Assembly (NCBI GenBank): GCA_965229005.1
Contig: CBDDIP010000001.1
Coordinates: 992,001 to 1,056,000 of the forward strand
Direction of reading: 5' to 3'
DNA from: CBDDIP01 sp965229005
GTDB lineage: Bacteria > Actinomycetota > Acidimicrobiia > Acidimicrobiales > Ilumatobacteraceae
DNA length: 64,000 nucleotides
Positions 40,707 to 49,972 of the stretch are shown here, in pieces. Under the pieces are notes generated by a model. It ran no database searches and was not told the origin of the DNA. It saw only the letters and a program-made list of their open reading frames with translations. The position numbers were made by a program, and so were the translations under genes. The stretch's first letter is position 1. The number at the start of each line of letters is the position of its first letter.

Positions 40707-42557
40707 ATGACCTCGTTGCGGAACCGTCAGGAATGGCAGTTCTTCGGCTCCATGTGGCGAGCGCAACCGGGCCTCAGCGCGGCGTGGTGGGCGGTCATGG
40801 CCGTGCGCGCCGTGCTCCCGCCACTGCTGGCGATCGCCATCGGCACCGTGGTCGGCGCGGTGCAGGACGATCGCTCGCTCACCGGCCCACTGGTGTTCAT
40901 GGGCGTCGCCTTCGTCGTGCTGCAGGTGCTGCCACCGCTGCACCAGGTGATCAGCGCCAACGTCGGCAGCCGCATGGCGGATTGGCTGAACCGCACCTTG
41001 ATGGTCGCCTGCCTGACGCCTGACGGCATCGGCCACCTGGAGCGACCGGACCTGATCAACGACCTCAACACGGCACGTGACTTCGACCTCGGCATCCAGG
41101 GCCCGCCGCTGCACGTCGGCATGGACTTCATCGCCGGGGGTCTTGCTCAGCTGCTGGGCGGGATCGCCGCCGCGCTGGTGCTGTTCGCGTTCGCATGGTG
41201 GGCGCCGCCGCTGCTGTTGCTGGCGTGGGGCTGCACGCACTGGCTGCTGCGCGAGAGCGGGGTGTGGAAGGACCGCAACACCGACGAGGTGCAGGTGGCC
41301 TCGCGGCACACCGAGTACGCGTACCGCCTGGCGGTCGACCCGCCCGCGGCGAAGGAGGTGCGCCTGTTCGGGCTGGCACCGTGGATCATCGAGCGCTTCA
41401 TCACCAACAGCCGTCGTCTGTACGAACTGAAGTGGCGGGCCACCAAGCTGCGCGAGAAGTCGGTGGTGTGGTGCGTGCTGATCGTGGCCGGGGCGAACGT
41501 CCTGTTCTTCTGGCGCCTCGCCGAAGCCGGAGCGGACGGCAGCATCGACCTGGCGCGCATCGTCGTGTTCGCCCAGACCGCCTTCGCTGTCAGCACCGTT
41601 GCCTTCGGCGGGTTCAACTGGGCGCTCGACTTCGCCGCAGCACCAGTCGCCGCGGTGCTCCGTCTCGAGGCGGCGATGGCTCCGGCGGGCGCGCTGAGCC
41701 GCGTCGGCACGCAGCCGGCAACCGGCATGCCCGCCGTCGAAGTGCGATTCCGCGACGTGCACTTCGCCTACCCAGCGGCGAGCTCCAGCGGCGAGGAGCG
41801 CGTCGGCACGCCGGTGCTCGACGGGTTCGACCTGGTCATCCCCGCCGGTACGTCACTGGCCATCGTCGGCCAGAACGGGGCCGGCAAGACCACGTTGGCC
41901 AAGCTGCTCTGCCGCCTGTACGACCCGCAGTCGGGCAGCATCGAGGTGGACGGCGTCGACCTGCGCGACATCGACGTCGACAGCTGGCGCAGCCGCATCA
42001 CCGCCGTGTTCCAGGACTTCGTGCGCTTCGAGCTTCCGTTGCGCGACAACGTCATGCCTGCCGGTGCCGGTGCCGATGCCGGCGCGAACGACGACACGGT
42101 GACGGCCGCGCTCGTCGACGCCGGCGCCGATCAACTGGCGTCGCTCGACACGCCGCTGCACCGCGGCTACCCCGGCGGCACGGATCTCTCCGGCGGGCAG
42201 TGGCAGCGCGTCGCGCTCGCCCGCGCGCTGGCCGCCGTGCGCGGCGGTGCCGGGTTGGTGCTGCTCGACGAGCCGACCGCGATGCTCGACGTGCGCGGGG
42301 AGTCGGAGATCTTCGAGCGGGTGCTGGCCGCGACTCGGCAATGCACCACCATCCTCGTCTCGCATCGCTTCAGCACGGTGCGCCAGGCGGACCGGATCTG
42401 CGTCGTCGAGCACGGGCGTGTGGTGGAGCTGGGCACGCACGACGAGCTCATCGCGCTGGGCGGCCGCTACCGCACGATGTACGAACTGCAGGCCAGCCGC
42501 TTCAACGAGGCCGAGGTCTCCGACGACGGCGAGGAGGTGCTGTATGAGCGGCTCTGA
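40707..42557 (+). CDS. ABC exporter half-transporter A (TMD-NBD)
   Basis: A 616-residue half-transporter: membrane domain about 25-330 and NBD about 355-600 with Walker A GQNGAGKTT, signature LSGGQWQRVALARAL, Walker B GLVLLDEPTAMLD and the switch His in VSHRFSTV. It overlaps the next gene by 14 nt, and the two surely make a heterodimer. Both have the catalytic Glu, while the partner has a changed signature motif. Start could be GTG 40695 or 40689. The cargo is unknown; a MATE gene follows, which suggests toxin or drug export. Confidence 0.9.
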   Translation: MTSLRNRQEWQFFGSMWRAQPGLSAAWWAVMAVRAVLPPLLAIAIGTVVGAVQDDRSLTGPLVFMGVAFVVLQVLPPLHQVISANVGSRMADWLNRTLMVACLTPDGIGHLERPDLINDLNTARDFDLGIQGPPLHVGMDFIAGGLAQLLGGIAAALVLFAFAWWAPPLLLLAWGCTHWLLRESGVWKDRNTDEVQVASRHTEYAYRLAVDPPAAKEVRLFGLAPWIIERFITNSRRLYELKWRATKLREKSVVWCVLIVAGANVLFFWRLAEAGADGSIDLARIVVFAQTAFAVSTVAFGGFNWALDFAAAPVAAVLRLEAAMAPAGALSRVGTQPATGMPAVEVRFRDVHFAYPAASSSGEERVGTPVLDGFDLVIPAGTSLAIVGQNGAGKTTLAKLLCRLYDPQSGSIEVDGVDLRDIDVDSWRSRITAVFQDFVRFELPLRDNVMPAGAGADAGANDDTVTAALVDAGADQLASLDTPLHRGYPGGTDLSGGQWQRVALARALAAVRGGAGLVLLDEPTAMLDVRGESEIFERVLAATRQCTTILVSHRFSTVRQADRICVVEHGRVVELGTHDELIALGGRYRTMYELQASRFNEAEVSDDGEEVLYERL

Positions 42558-44349
42558 CAGCGCAGCGCACGACGAGCTGCCGCCGGCGTGGAGCTCGATG
42601 GTTCGCATCGTCAAGCTCGGCTACCGCGCCGAGCCGAAGCTGCTCGTCGCCTCGTTCCTGATGACGTTGCTGACCGCGTTGCCCGACGCGCTGGTGGCGC
42701 TGTGGCTGAAGCTGCTCGCCGACGGTGCCACGGGTGGTGAGCGGACCAAGTTGATCGTGGCCGCGATCGGACTCGGGTTGTCGGCCACCGGCACGTGGTA
42801 CCTGAAGCTGATGTTCGACCGGTTGGATCGCCGCTTCCGCGACCGCGTCAGCATCGCCTTCCAGGCCCACGTCGCCACGCTGCAGGCCAACGTGCCGACC
42901 ATCGACCACCACGAACGGCCGGAGCACCTCGACCGGCTGTCGGTGCTGCGCGACCAGATCTTCGCGCTCGACCACCTGTTCATGGCGCTGTTCTCCACGG
43001 TCGGTTGGTTGCTGCGGTTGGCGTTCACGATGGTGCTGCTGGCCAGCATCCACCCGGTGCTCGTGCTCCTCGTCGTGTTCGCGCTGCCAATGGTGCGCGT
43101 CGCATCCAGCCGGCCGGCGGTCGAGCGTGCGACGGAGGAGCGGGTCGCTGCACGTGATCGCCTCGCCCACCACCTGTTCAACGTCGCCACCACCGCGGCG
43201 CCCGGCAAGGAGGTGCGCGTCGCCGGCATCGGCGAGCGACTGCTCGCCGACCGCACCTCGGCGTGGCGTGAGTGGTACGACCCGGTGGCCGCGGTGCGCT
43301 GGCGCACGGCGCTGTGGCACATGGGCGCGTGGGCGGTGTTCGGCGCGGCGTTCGTCGCCTCGGTGGTGTTCGTCGCGTCCGGGCTCGACGCGGGTGTCGG
43401 ATCGGTGGTCCTCGTGCTGGTTGCCGGCAGCCGCCTGTCCGCGTACGTGGGCGCTGCGGTCGGCGAGCTCGGCTTCCTGCGCGGCATCTGGCTCGACTCG
43501 TCGCAGCGCCTGGCCTGGCTGGAGGACTACGCCGCCGCGCTGGATCGACACGCCGACCTGCCGGCGCCGACGGTGCTGCGCGACGGCATCCGCTTCGACC
43601 ACGTCAGCTTCTCCTACCCTGGCACGACGCGGTTGGTGCTCGACGACGTCGACCTGTTCTTCCCGGCCGGTGCAGTCGTGGCCGTGGTCGGCGAGAACGG
43701 CGCCGGCAAGACGACGCTGGTGAAGCTGCTGGCTCGCCTCTACGACGTCGACGCGGGACGGATCATGGCCGACGACGTCGACCTCGCTCGCGTCTCGCAC
43801 GCCGGCTGGCGGGCGCGCATGTCGGGCGCTTTTCAGGACTTCGCCCGTCTCGAGTTCCGGGCGCAGACCACGGTCGGTCTCGGCGACGAGCCGCGCCGAG
43901 AGGACCGCGCCGCGGTCGGCGACGCCGTGGATCGTGCCGGCGCGCACGACATGGTCCAGCACCTCCGCGACGGGTTGGACACCCAGCTCGGCCCGACGTG
44001 GGAGGACGGCGTCGACGTGTCGTTCGGCCAGTGGCAGAAGCTGGCGCTCGCTCGCGGCTACATGCGCGAGGAGCCGTTGGTGCTCGTGCTCGACGAGCCG
44101 ACCGCCGCGTTGGACGCCGAGACCGAGCACGCACTGTTCGAGCGCTACGCGGCGAGCGCTCGCGAAGTCGCAGCCAACGGACGCATCACCGTGCTCGTCT
44201 CGCACCGGTTCTCCACGGTTCGCATGGCCGACCTGATCGTGGTGCTCGACGGCAACCGCGTCGCCGAGGTCGGCAGTCACGACGAACTGATGGCGCGCGG
44301 CGGCACCTACGCCGACCTCTACGCGATCCAAGCTGCGTCATATCGCTGA
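42544..44349 (+). CDS. ABC exporter half-transporter B (TMD-NBD)
   Basis: A 601-residue half-transporter beginning MSGSDSAAHDELPPAWSSM. NBD motifs: Walker A GENGAGKTTLVKLL, Walker B VLVLDEPTAALD and VSHRFSTVRM, but the signature reads VSFGQWQKLALARG, where the second signature residue pair is SF rather than SG. This suggests one weakened ATP site in the heterodimer with the upstream protein. The ATG at 42544 lies inside the upstream gene's 3' end. A MATE transporter gene begins 34 nt after its stop. Confidence 0.9.
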   Translation: MSGSDSAAHDELPPAWSSMVRIVKLGYRAEPKLLVASFLMTLLTALPDALVALWLKLLADGATGGERTKLIVAAIGLGLSATGTWYLKLMFDRLDRRFRDRVSIAFQAHVATLQANVPTIDHHERPEHLDRLSVLRDQIFALDHLFMALFSTVGWLLRLAFTMVLLASIHPVLVLLVVFALPMVRVASSRPAVERATEERVAARDRLAHHLFNVATTAAPGKEVRVAGIGERLLADRTSAWREWYDPVAAVRWRTALWHMGAWAVFGAAFVASVVFVASGLDAGVGSVVLVLVAGSRLSAYVGAAVGELGFLRGIWLDSSQRLAWLEDYAAALDRHADLPAPTVLRDGIRFDHVSFSYPGTTRLVLDDVDLFFPAGAVVAVVGENGAGKTTLVKLLARLYDVDAGRIMADDVDLARVSHAGWRARMSGAFQDFARLEFRAQTTVGLGDEPRREDRAAVGDAVDRAGAHDMVQHLRDGLDTQLGPTWEDGVDVSFGQWQKLALARGYMREEPLVLVLDEPTAALDAETEHALFERYAASAREVAANGRITVLVSHRFSTVRMADLIVVLDGNRVAEVGSHDELMARGGTYADLYAIQAASYR

Positions 44350-44383
44350 GCGTTGACGGAACCCTCGATGGCAGGATCCTGAT

Positions 44384-45700
44384 GTGAGCCGCCGTCGCGA
44401 TCCTCTGCAACGGCGCATCCTCACACTCGCCGTGCCCGCGCTCGGGACGCTCGCCGTCGAGCCGGTCTACGTGCTCGTCGACACTGCCATCGTCGGTCGC
44501 ATCGGCACCGACCAGCTGGCCGGGCTGGCGATCGCGGCCACGATCCTGCTGACGGTCGTCTCGCTCCTGACCTTCCTCGAGTACGGCGTGACGCCGGATG
44601 TTGCCTACGCCCATGGTGCCGGTCAACCCGAGGTCGCCCGACGGAGCGCTGGTGACGCGCTGACGTTGGCGGTGCTGCTCGGCACGCCGGTCGCCGCGGC
44701 GCTGGCATTGGCGGCGCATCCACTGGCGTGGGCGCTCGGCGGGCGTGGCGAGGTGCTCGAGTCGGCCACCACGTACTTGCGCATCAGCACGGTGGGGTTG
44801 CCGTTCGTGCTCGTCACCTTGGTCGGTCACGGGGTGATGCGAGGCGTGAACCAGCTGCGGAAGCCGATGCTCATCGTCATCGTCGCCAACATCGCCAACC
44901 TGATCATGGAGGTCGTCGCCGTCTACGGACTGAAGCTGGGCATCGCCGGCTCGGCGTGGACGACCGTGATCGTGCAGATCGCTGCCGCGGCGTGGTTCCT
45001 GCGCGTGCTGCGGCCGCACGCCGATCGTCACGGCGTGTCGTGGCAGCGGTACCGGCCGATGCTGATCACCGGTGTGCACCTCGCGGTGCGGTCCCTCGCG
45101 ATGTTCGCGGTGTGGAACACGGCAACCGCTGTCGCGGCCCGCATCGACACGCCGACGCTCGCTGCCCACCAGGTGCTGACCCAGCTGTTCATGTTCCTCG
45201 CACTCGCGCTCGATGCACTGGCGATCCCCGCGCAGTCGTTGGTCGCCGGCGCGTTGGGCAGCGACGACATCGACGGCGCGCAGCGCGTCGGGTGGATCAG
45301 CAACCGGCTGTCGCTGTGGTGCGGCGCGCTGCTGGCGATCGTGCTCGCCGCGACGAGCCCGTTGATCCCGCACCTGTTCAGTGGCGACGACGCGGTGCGG
45401 TCGCGCCTCACGGGAGGTCTGCTCCTGCTGGCGATCATGCAGCTGCCCGGAGCGGTCGCGTTCGCGCTGGACGGAGCGCTGATCGGCGCGCACGACGAAC
45501 GCTTCCTCGGCCGCCAAGCGGTGCTCAACCTGATCGGCTTCGTGCCCCTCGCGCTGGCGACGCTGATCGAACCCGGCCTCGGGCTGGCCGGTCTGTGGGG
45601 CGCCCAGCTGATGTGGATGTTCCTACGCGCCACCGTCAACTGGCGTCGCTGGCAGTCCCGCGCCTGGGCGCCGCCCGCCCTCGAAAAACTGGATGTCTGA
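44384..45700 (+). CDS. MATE family efflux transporter (DinF-like)
   Basis: A 438-residue polytopic protein with about 12 helices and MATE-family blocks: ILTLAVPALGTLAVEPVYVL, VDTAIVGRIGTDQLAGLAIA, VTPDVAYAHGAGQPEVARR and VLTQLFMFLALALDALAIPA with QSLVAGALGS. It exports organic cations or drugs using Na+ or H+. The GTG at 44384 follows the ABC pair closely, so the three may be one export operon. The stop (45698-45700) lies within the left arm of a perfect hairpin; the encoded C terminus is KLDV. Confidence 0.9.
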   Translation: MSRRRDPLQRRILTLAVPALGTLAVEPVYVLVDTAIVGRIGTDQLAGLAIAATILLTVVSLLTFLEYGVTPDVAYAHGAGQPEVARRSAGDALTLAVLLGTPVAAALALAAHPLAWALGGRGEVLESATTYLRISTVGLPFVLVTLVGHGVMRGVNQLRKPMLIVIVANIANLIMEVVAVYGLKLGIAGSAWTTVIVQIAAAAWFLRVLRPHADRHGVSWQRYRPMLITGVHLAVRSLAMFAVWNTATAVAARIDTPTLAAHQVLTQLFMFLALALDALAIPAQSLVAGALGSDDIDGAQRVGWISNRLSLWCGALLAIVLAATSPLIPHLFSGDDAVRSRLTGGLLLLAIMQLPGAVAFALDGALIGAHDERFLGRQAVLNLIGFVPLALATLIEPGLGLAGLWGAQLMWMFLRATVNWRRWQSRAWAPPALEKLDV

Positions 45701-45730
45701 GCGCGGCATCTTGCCGCGCTCAGACATCCA
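45690..45730. terminator. Perfect hairpin, bidirectional terminator (family D copy 1)
   Basis: Perfect 19-nt arms TGGATGTCTGAGCGCGGCA (45690-45708) and its complement (45712-45730), loop TCT. It covers the stop codons of the convergent MATE and methylase genes and spells LDV-stop at the C terminus of both. A near-identical element is at 61806-61852. No U-tract is present; position supports termination in both directions. Confidence 0.75.
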
Positions 45731-46955
45731 ACTCTGCGGGAATCGGGATCGAGGCGAGGAGGGCGGGGCTCAGGCGGACCGTGCCGGCGCCGAGACCGGA
45801 ACCCGCGGCGTGGTAGCGAACCCAGGCGGTGGCCCCGGGTGAGGTGAGCACGCGCATGACGAGGTCGAGTTGCTCCGGTGGCGCGGTCACCGTGATCACC
45901 GGGACACCGGGGATCCACAAACCCTCGCGGTCCAGCACGGCCTCGATCACCTTCGTCTGGTTGGCGACGAGGACCTTCGGTACGAGACGGGAGTCCGCCC
46001 ATCGACGCATCGTCGGAGTCAGCGCGTCCAGGTCGACGCGGGGCGCGGCGAAGCGCTGCTTGGCGAAGCGCACCGGGCGTTCGCCCCACTGGCACGTCTG
46101 CGGATCGATCAGCCCGCTGGTGATCAACGGCGGTCCGTCGCCCTCGTCGCCGACCGCACCGACCAACCCGTAGTACTGATCGCGGAAGTCGACGGCGCAC
46201 GTGGCGATGTCACCGAGCGTGCGCGCGCCGGTGAGCGGCGGCGCCACGTCGGCGATCAGTCGCGACCAAGGGCCAGTCGACGGCACGTCTGCGGCGACGG
46301 CCAGCTCCGTGCCGCGACGACGACGCACGGCACGACGGCGGCCACCGACCTCCCACACACCGGCCCACACGCGCACAGCGGCATCGAAGAGCAAGGCATC
46401 GCTCCACCACATCCAGCGCAGCGCAGCGACTTGGTCGACGCGTGAGCGAATCGCCGCCGCGTCGCGCGTCGCGAGCAGCGACTGCGGCAGCACCAGACCG
46501 ATGCGCCCACCGGGCGCTGCCAGCTCCACGGCGAGCGCGAGGAACTCGGCAGCGGTGTCGGCGTACGGTCCACCGCCGAAGCGCGAACGGCCACCGCGCG
46601 TCGTCGCTGCTGCGAGCTGGTTGAGGAACGGCGGGTTGCCGACCACGAGGTCGAACTGCGCACCACGCCAGTCGCGCTGCAACGCATCGGCGTGCACCAG
46701 GTCGGCGCTCGGCACCGCGACGGAGGCGGCCGCGATCGCGCCGGCGTCGACGTCGACTCCCACCAGCTCGGGCACGCCACCTCGTCGGCGCACTGCGGCC
46801 GCGGCCGCGGCCAGGAAGCGCCCGTCTCCGCACGCCGGGTCGAGCACGCGCACAGGTCGGCCTTCGAGCGGGCGCCGCGGCACCACCTGTGCAACCACCG
46901 CGTCGACGACGGGGCTCGGGGTGTACCACGCGCCGAGTTGCTTACGTTGGGACAC
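45720..46955 (-). CDS. N-6 adenine-type DNA methyltransferase (orphan)
   Basis: A 411-residue SAM-dependent methylase. Motif X/N-terminal LGAWYTPSPVVD, motif I VLDPACGDGRFL (SAM binding), acidic VGVDVDAGAI, motif IV NPPFLNQ (catalytic NPPF) and motif region GRIGLVLPQSLL. This matches the gamma-class N6-adenine enzymes of type I/IIG systems. No restriction or specificity gene is beside it, so it may be an orphan modification enzyme or part of a phage defence with distant partners. The GTG at 46955 is preferred because GGGGAGG lies 5 nt upstream. It is divergent from coaA across only about 29 bp. Confidence 0.82.
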   Translation of the reverse strand: MSQRKQLGAWYTPSPVVDAVVAQVVPRRPLEGRPVRVLDPACGDGRFLAAAAAAVRRRGGVPELVGVDVDAGAIAAASVAVPSADLVHADALQRDWRGAQFDLVVGNPPFLNQLAAATTRGGRSRFGGGPYADTAAEFLALAVELAAPGGRIGLVLPQSLLATRDAAAIRSRVDQVAALRWMWWSDALLFDAAVRVWAGVWEVGGRRRAVRRRRGTELAVAADVPSTGPWSRLIADVAPPLTGARTLGDIATCAVDFRDQYYGLVGAVGDEGDGPPLITSGLIDPQTCQWGERPVRFAKQRFAAPRVDLDALTPTMRRWADSRLVPKVLVANQTKVIEAVLDREGLWIPGVPVITVTAPPEQLDLVMRVLTSPGATAWVRYHAAGSGLGAGTVRLSPALLASIPIPAELDV

Positions 46956-46971
46956 CACGACCTCCCCAGCG

Positions 46972-46977
46972 TAGGGT
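46972..46977 (+). promoter_or_regulatory. Leaderless -10 box for coaA
   Basis: TAGGGT ends 7 nt before the coaA GTG. The same string GTAGGGTCGCCG precedes the CoA-transferase gene (59665-59676) at the same distance, supporting its role as a -10 element of leaderless transcripts. Confidence 0.5.
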
Positions 46978-46984
46978 CGCCGAC

Positions 46985-47914
46985 GTGACCGACGTGAACG
47001 GCCGCTACCTCACCTTCGGGCGGGAAGAGTGGGCCGACCTGAGAGCCGCTACGCCCCTCACGCTGCGGGAGCACGACCTCGACTCGTTGCGGGGCATCAA
47101 CGAGCGCATCGATCTCGACGAGGTGGCCGCGGTCTACCTGCCGCTCACCCGCCTGCTCAACCTCTACGTCGCGGCCACGCAGAACCTCAGCAAGGTCTCG
47201 TCCGCGTTCCTCGGCACGCTCTCGCCGAAGGTGCCGTACGTGATCGGTGTGGCCGGCAGCGTGGCCGTCGGCAAGAGCACGTTCGCCCGCATCCTGCAGG
47301 CGTTGCTGGCTCGCTGGCCCGACCACCCCAAGGTGGATCTCGTCACCACCGACGGCTTCCTCTACCCCAACCGCGTGCTCGAAGAGCGCGGCATCATGAA
47401 CCGCAAGGGCTTTCCCGAGAGCTACGACACCCGGCGGCTGCTGCAGTTCCTGCGCGAGCTGAAGAGCGGCGAGCCGAACGTCGCCGCACCGGTCTACAGC
47501 CACGTCGTCTACGACATCGTCGACGGCGATGAGGTGATCGTGTCGCAACCCGACATCGTCATCCTCGAGGGCCTCAACGTGCTGCAGATCGGCAGCAGCG
47601 ACGCGAGCGAGTTCGTCAGCGACTACTTCGACTTCAGCATCTACATCGACGCCGACGAGGACCACATCCAGGAGTGGTACGTGCGCCGCTTCCTCACGCT
47701 GCGCGAGACGGTCTTCCAGAACCCGGACAGCTTCTTCCGTCACTACGCCCACCTCACGACCGAAGAAGCGGTGGAGACGGCGAAGTTCATCTGGCGGGAG
47801 ATCAACGGTCGAAACCTGCGCGACAACATCGAGCCATCGAAGGCCCGGGCCGGACTCGTGCTGCGCAAGGGCCAGGACCATCGCGTGACGAACGTGTCGC
47901 TGCGGCGGCTCTGA
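46985..47914 (+). CDS. coaA: Type I pantothenate kinase
   Basis: A 309-residue kinase, normal length for CoaA. It phosphorylates pantothenate in the first step of coenzyme A synthesis. Motifs: P-loop GVAGSVAVGKSTFARILQAL (about 88-107), VDLVTTDGFLYPNRVLEERG, NRKGFPESYDTRRLLQFL, and VIVSQPDIVILEGLNVLQIG. The GTG at 46985 is chosen from the leaderless -10 box and the typical N-terminal FGREEWADLR. It has its own promoter and is divergent from the DNA methylase gene. Confidence 0.95.
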   Translation: MTDVNGRYLTFGREEWADLRAATPLTLREHDLDSLRGINERIDLDEVAAVYLPLTRLLNLYVAATQNLSKVSSAFLGTLSPKVPYVIGVAGSVAVGKSTFARILQALLARWPDHPKVDLVTTDGFLYPNRVLEERGIMNRKGFPESYDTRRLLQFLRELKSGEPNVAAPVYSHVVYDIVDGDEVIVSQPDIVILEGLNVLQIGSSDASEFVSDYFDFSIYIDADEDHIQEWYVRRFLTLRETVFQNPDSFFRHYAHLTTEEAVETAKFIWREINGRNLRDNIEPSKARAGLVLRKGQDHRVTNVSLRRL

Positions 47915-47986
47915 CGTGCGCAGAGGTGCAAGGATCACGCCCGTGAACCAGGGCGAAACGGGCACGATCGCGAGCGAGGAACCGGC

Positions 47987-49972
47987 ATGAGCTACGTGCT
48001 CGGCATCGACCTCGGCACGTCGCGCACTGCCGCGGCCGTGCTTCGAGACGGCCGCTCGGACATCGTCCCGCTCAGCGACCACGCAGCGACGATGCCCTCC
48101 ATGGTGTTCGTGCGCGACGACACCTCGCTGATCGTCGGTGAGGCAGCACGTCGTCGCGGCCACGACGACCCATCTCGTCTGGCCCGCGAGTTCAAGCGCC
48201 GCTTCGGCGACTCGACCCCCCTCGTCCTCGGCCCGTCGTCGCTCACCGCCGAGCAGTTGACGGCCACGCTCCTGCGTCACGTCGTCGACTACGTCAGCGA
48301 GCGCGAAGGCGGCCCGCCGTCAGAGGTCGTCGTTGCGCACCCGGCCAACTGGGGCACCTACCGCCGCGATCTGCTGCGCCAGGAGGTCGCCAAGGCTGGC
48401 CTGCCACCGGCCCAGCTCGTCACCGAGCCCGACGCCGCGGCGGTGCACTACGCCAGCGGCAACCGCATGGCGGTCGGCGACGTGATCGCCGTCTACGACC
48501 TCGGCGGCGGCACGTTCGACGCCGCGGTGCTCCGTCGGACCGAGGCCGGATTCGAGCCGGTCGGCGAACCGAAGGGCATCGAGCGCCTGGGCGGCATCGA
48601 CTTCGACGAGGCCGTGCTCGGCCACGTCCAACAGGCCGCCGGGCTCGACCAGCTGGAGCTCACCGACGCCGATCTCCCGGCGCTCGTTCGGTTGCGCGAC
48701 GACTGCCAGGCAGCCAAGGAGACGCTCAGCGACGACCTCGAGGCGATCATCCCGGTGATGGTCGGCGGCATCAACACGAGGGTGAAGATCACCCGAGGCG
48801 AGCTCGAGCAGATGATCCGTCCGGCGATCCGCGACTCCGTGCTCTGCCTTCGCACCGCGATCCTGGACAGTGGCGTGCCGACGTCGCAGATCAGCGCCGT
48901 GCTCATGGTGGGTGGCTCGTCGCGCATCCCGTTGGCCGCGCAGATGGTGCGCACCGACCTCGAACGCCCGGTGGTGTACACGTCGAACCCGAAGGAGGCC
49001 GTCGCCCTCGGTGCCGCACGCATCGGCGGCGGTCCGACACCGACCGCCGTCGTGCCCGCCGCGGTCGTGCCGACCCCGCCTGCGCAGACCGACGTGGCCG
49101 AGCTGCCGACGCTGCCGACCCCGCCCCTCGCTGCACCCGTCGCTGCACCCGTCGCTGCACCGGTTGCTCCTGTTGCTGCACCGGTTGCTGCCGCAGCGGC
49201 ACTCGCCCCGACGGCACCGATCCCGCCCGTCGTACCGCCTCGATCGTTCACGCCGAACGCGCCAGCACCCCCGCCGGCGCGCAAGCGCGGCCTGTTCGTC
49301 GGGATCGGCGCGATCGTTGCCATCGCCCTTGGCGCCGGTGCGGCCCTTGCGGTCGGCGACAACGACGACAAGGAGACCGCCACAACCTCGCCGAGCTCGG
49401 CCACCGTGCCGACCTCCGACGACTCCACCACCAGCACGACAGCAACGTTGGACACAACCGCGGCGACCACGCCGAACATCGGCACGACACCGCCCTCGTT
49501 GGCACCCACCGTGTTCGACAACTTCACGAAGGTGCCCGGCGTGGAGCTCAGCAGCCTGCCCGAGCGCATGATCCCACCGGACACGCAGGCCACCCCGATC
49601 CCCGACGGCACCTACGTCGGCGACGCCGCCTTCATCAGCGACGACACGGTCCACGTCTTCCTCTATCAGCACTTCCACGGCAGCGCGTGTGAGGAAGAGG
49701 CCGCCTTCGACGGTCAGGAGTGCCTCAACAACATCTACACGCGGGCCACCACCACCTACGAGGTCCCGCTGGCGGCAGACGCGTTCATCTCGATCCAGGA
49801 CGAGACCTCGTTCGCCGAGAACTTCCGCATCACCCTCGACGAGCTCAAGAACCTCGTTGCCGGCGGCGCCCCGTCCGTGAACGTCGGCGAGGGCTTCCTC
49901 TTCCGCTTCGACTTCGCGGTCACGGTGGCCAACGGCGAGGTCGTGAAGATGCAGCAGTTCTTCCGTCCATGA
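47987..49972 (+). CDS. Membrane-anchored Hsp70-family protein with extracellular C-terminal domain
   Basis: A 661-residue protein. Residues 1-347 are an Hsp70-type ATPase domain: GIDLGTSRTAA (phosphate 1), VVAHPANW, AVYDLGGGTFDAAVL (phosphate 2), ERLGGIDFDEAV and MVGGSSRIPL (adenosine site). The Hsp70 substrate-binding domain is missing. Instead follow a Pro/Ala-rich linker (350-432), one membrane helix (about 436-457) preceded by RKR, a Thr/Ser-rich stretch (460-505) and an external domain (510-661). The external domain resembles the lipoprotein encoded next, with which it is coupled by ATGA. GAGGAA lies 6 nt before the ATG. The role is unknown; an ATP-driven inside-to-outside signal is one idea. 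Confidence 0.88.
   Translation: MSYVLGIDLGTSRTAAAVLRDGRSDIVPLSDHAATMPSMVFVRDDTSLIVGEAARRRGHDDPSRLAREFKRRFGDSTPLVLGPSSLTAEQLTATLLRHVVDYVSEREGGPPSEVVVAHPANWGTYRRDLLRQEVAKAGLPPAQLVTEPDAAAVHYASGNRMAVGDVIAVYDLGGGTFDAAVLRRTEAGFEPVGEPKGIERLGGIDFDEAVLGHVQQAAGLDQLELTDADLPALVRLRDDCQAAKETLSDDLEAIIPVMVGGINTRVKITRGELEQMIRPAIRDSVLCLRTAILDSGVPTSQISAVLMVGGSSRIPLAAQMVRTDLERPVVYTSNPKEAVALGAARIGGGPTPTAVVPAAVVPTPPAQTDVAELPTLPTPPLAAPVAAPVAAPVAPVAAPVAAAAALAPTAPIPPVVPPRSFTPNAPAPPPARKRGLFVGIGAIVAIALGAGAALAVGDNDDKETATTSPSSATVPTSDDSTTSTTATLDTTAATTPNIGTTPPSLAPTVFDNFTKVPGVELSSLPERMIPPDTQATPIPDGTYVGDAAFISDDTVHVFLYQHFHGSACEEEAAFDGQECLNNIYTRATTTYEVPLAADAFISIQDETSFAENFRITLDELKNLVAGGAPSVNVGEGFLFRFDFAVTVANGEVVKMQQFFRP
49130..49196 (+). 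repeat. Tandem Pro/Val/Ala codon repeat in the Hsp70-like gene
   Basis: Repeats of about 12 nt (GCTGCACCCGTC and variants such as GCTGCACCGGTT) encode [A-A-P-V] units, giving PVAAPVAAPVAPVAAPVA in the linker. Such repeats can change length by slippage, which would alter the distance between ATPase domain and membrane. Confidence 0.75.

Noticed and set aside
38102..44349. A single operon-like export system of the FtsX permease plus ABC pair
   Set aside because: The permease gene is on the opposite strand and divergent from the ABC pair, and those half-transporters carry their own membrane domains, so they are not its ATPase.
46256..48280. Minus-strand open frame of 674 codons across the methylase, coaA and the Hsp70-like gene
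   Set aside because: It is antisense to coaA and the Hsp70-like gene, and out of frame with the methylase.
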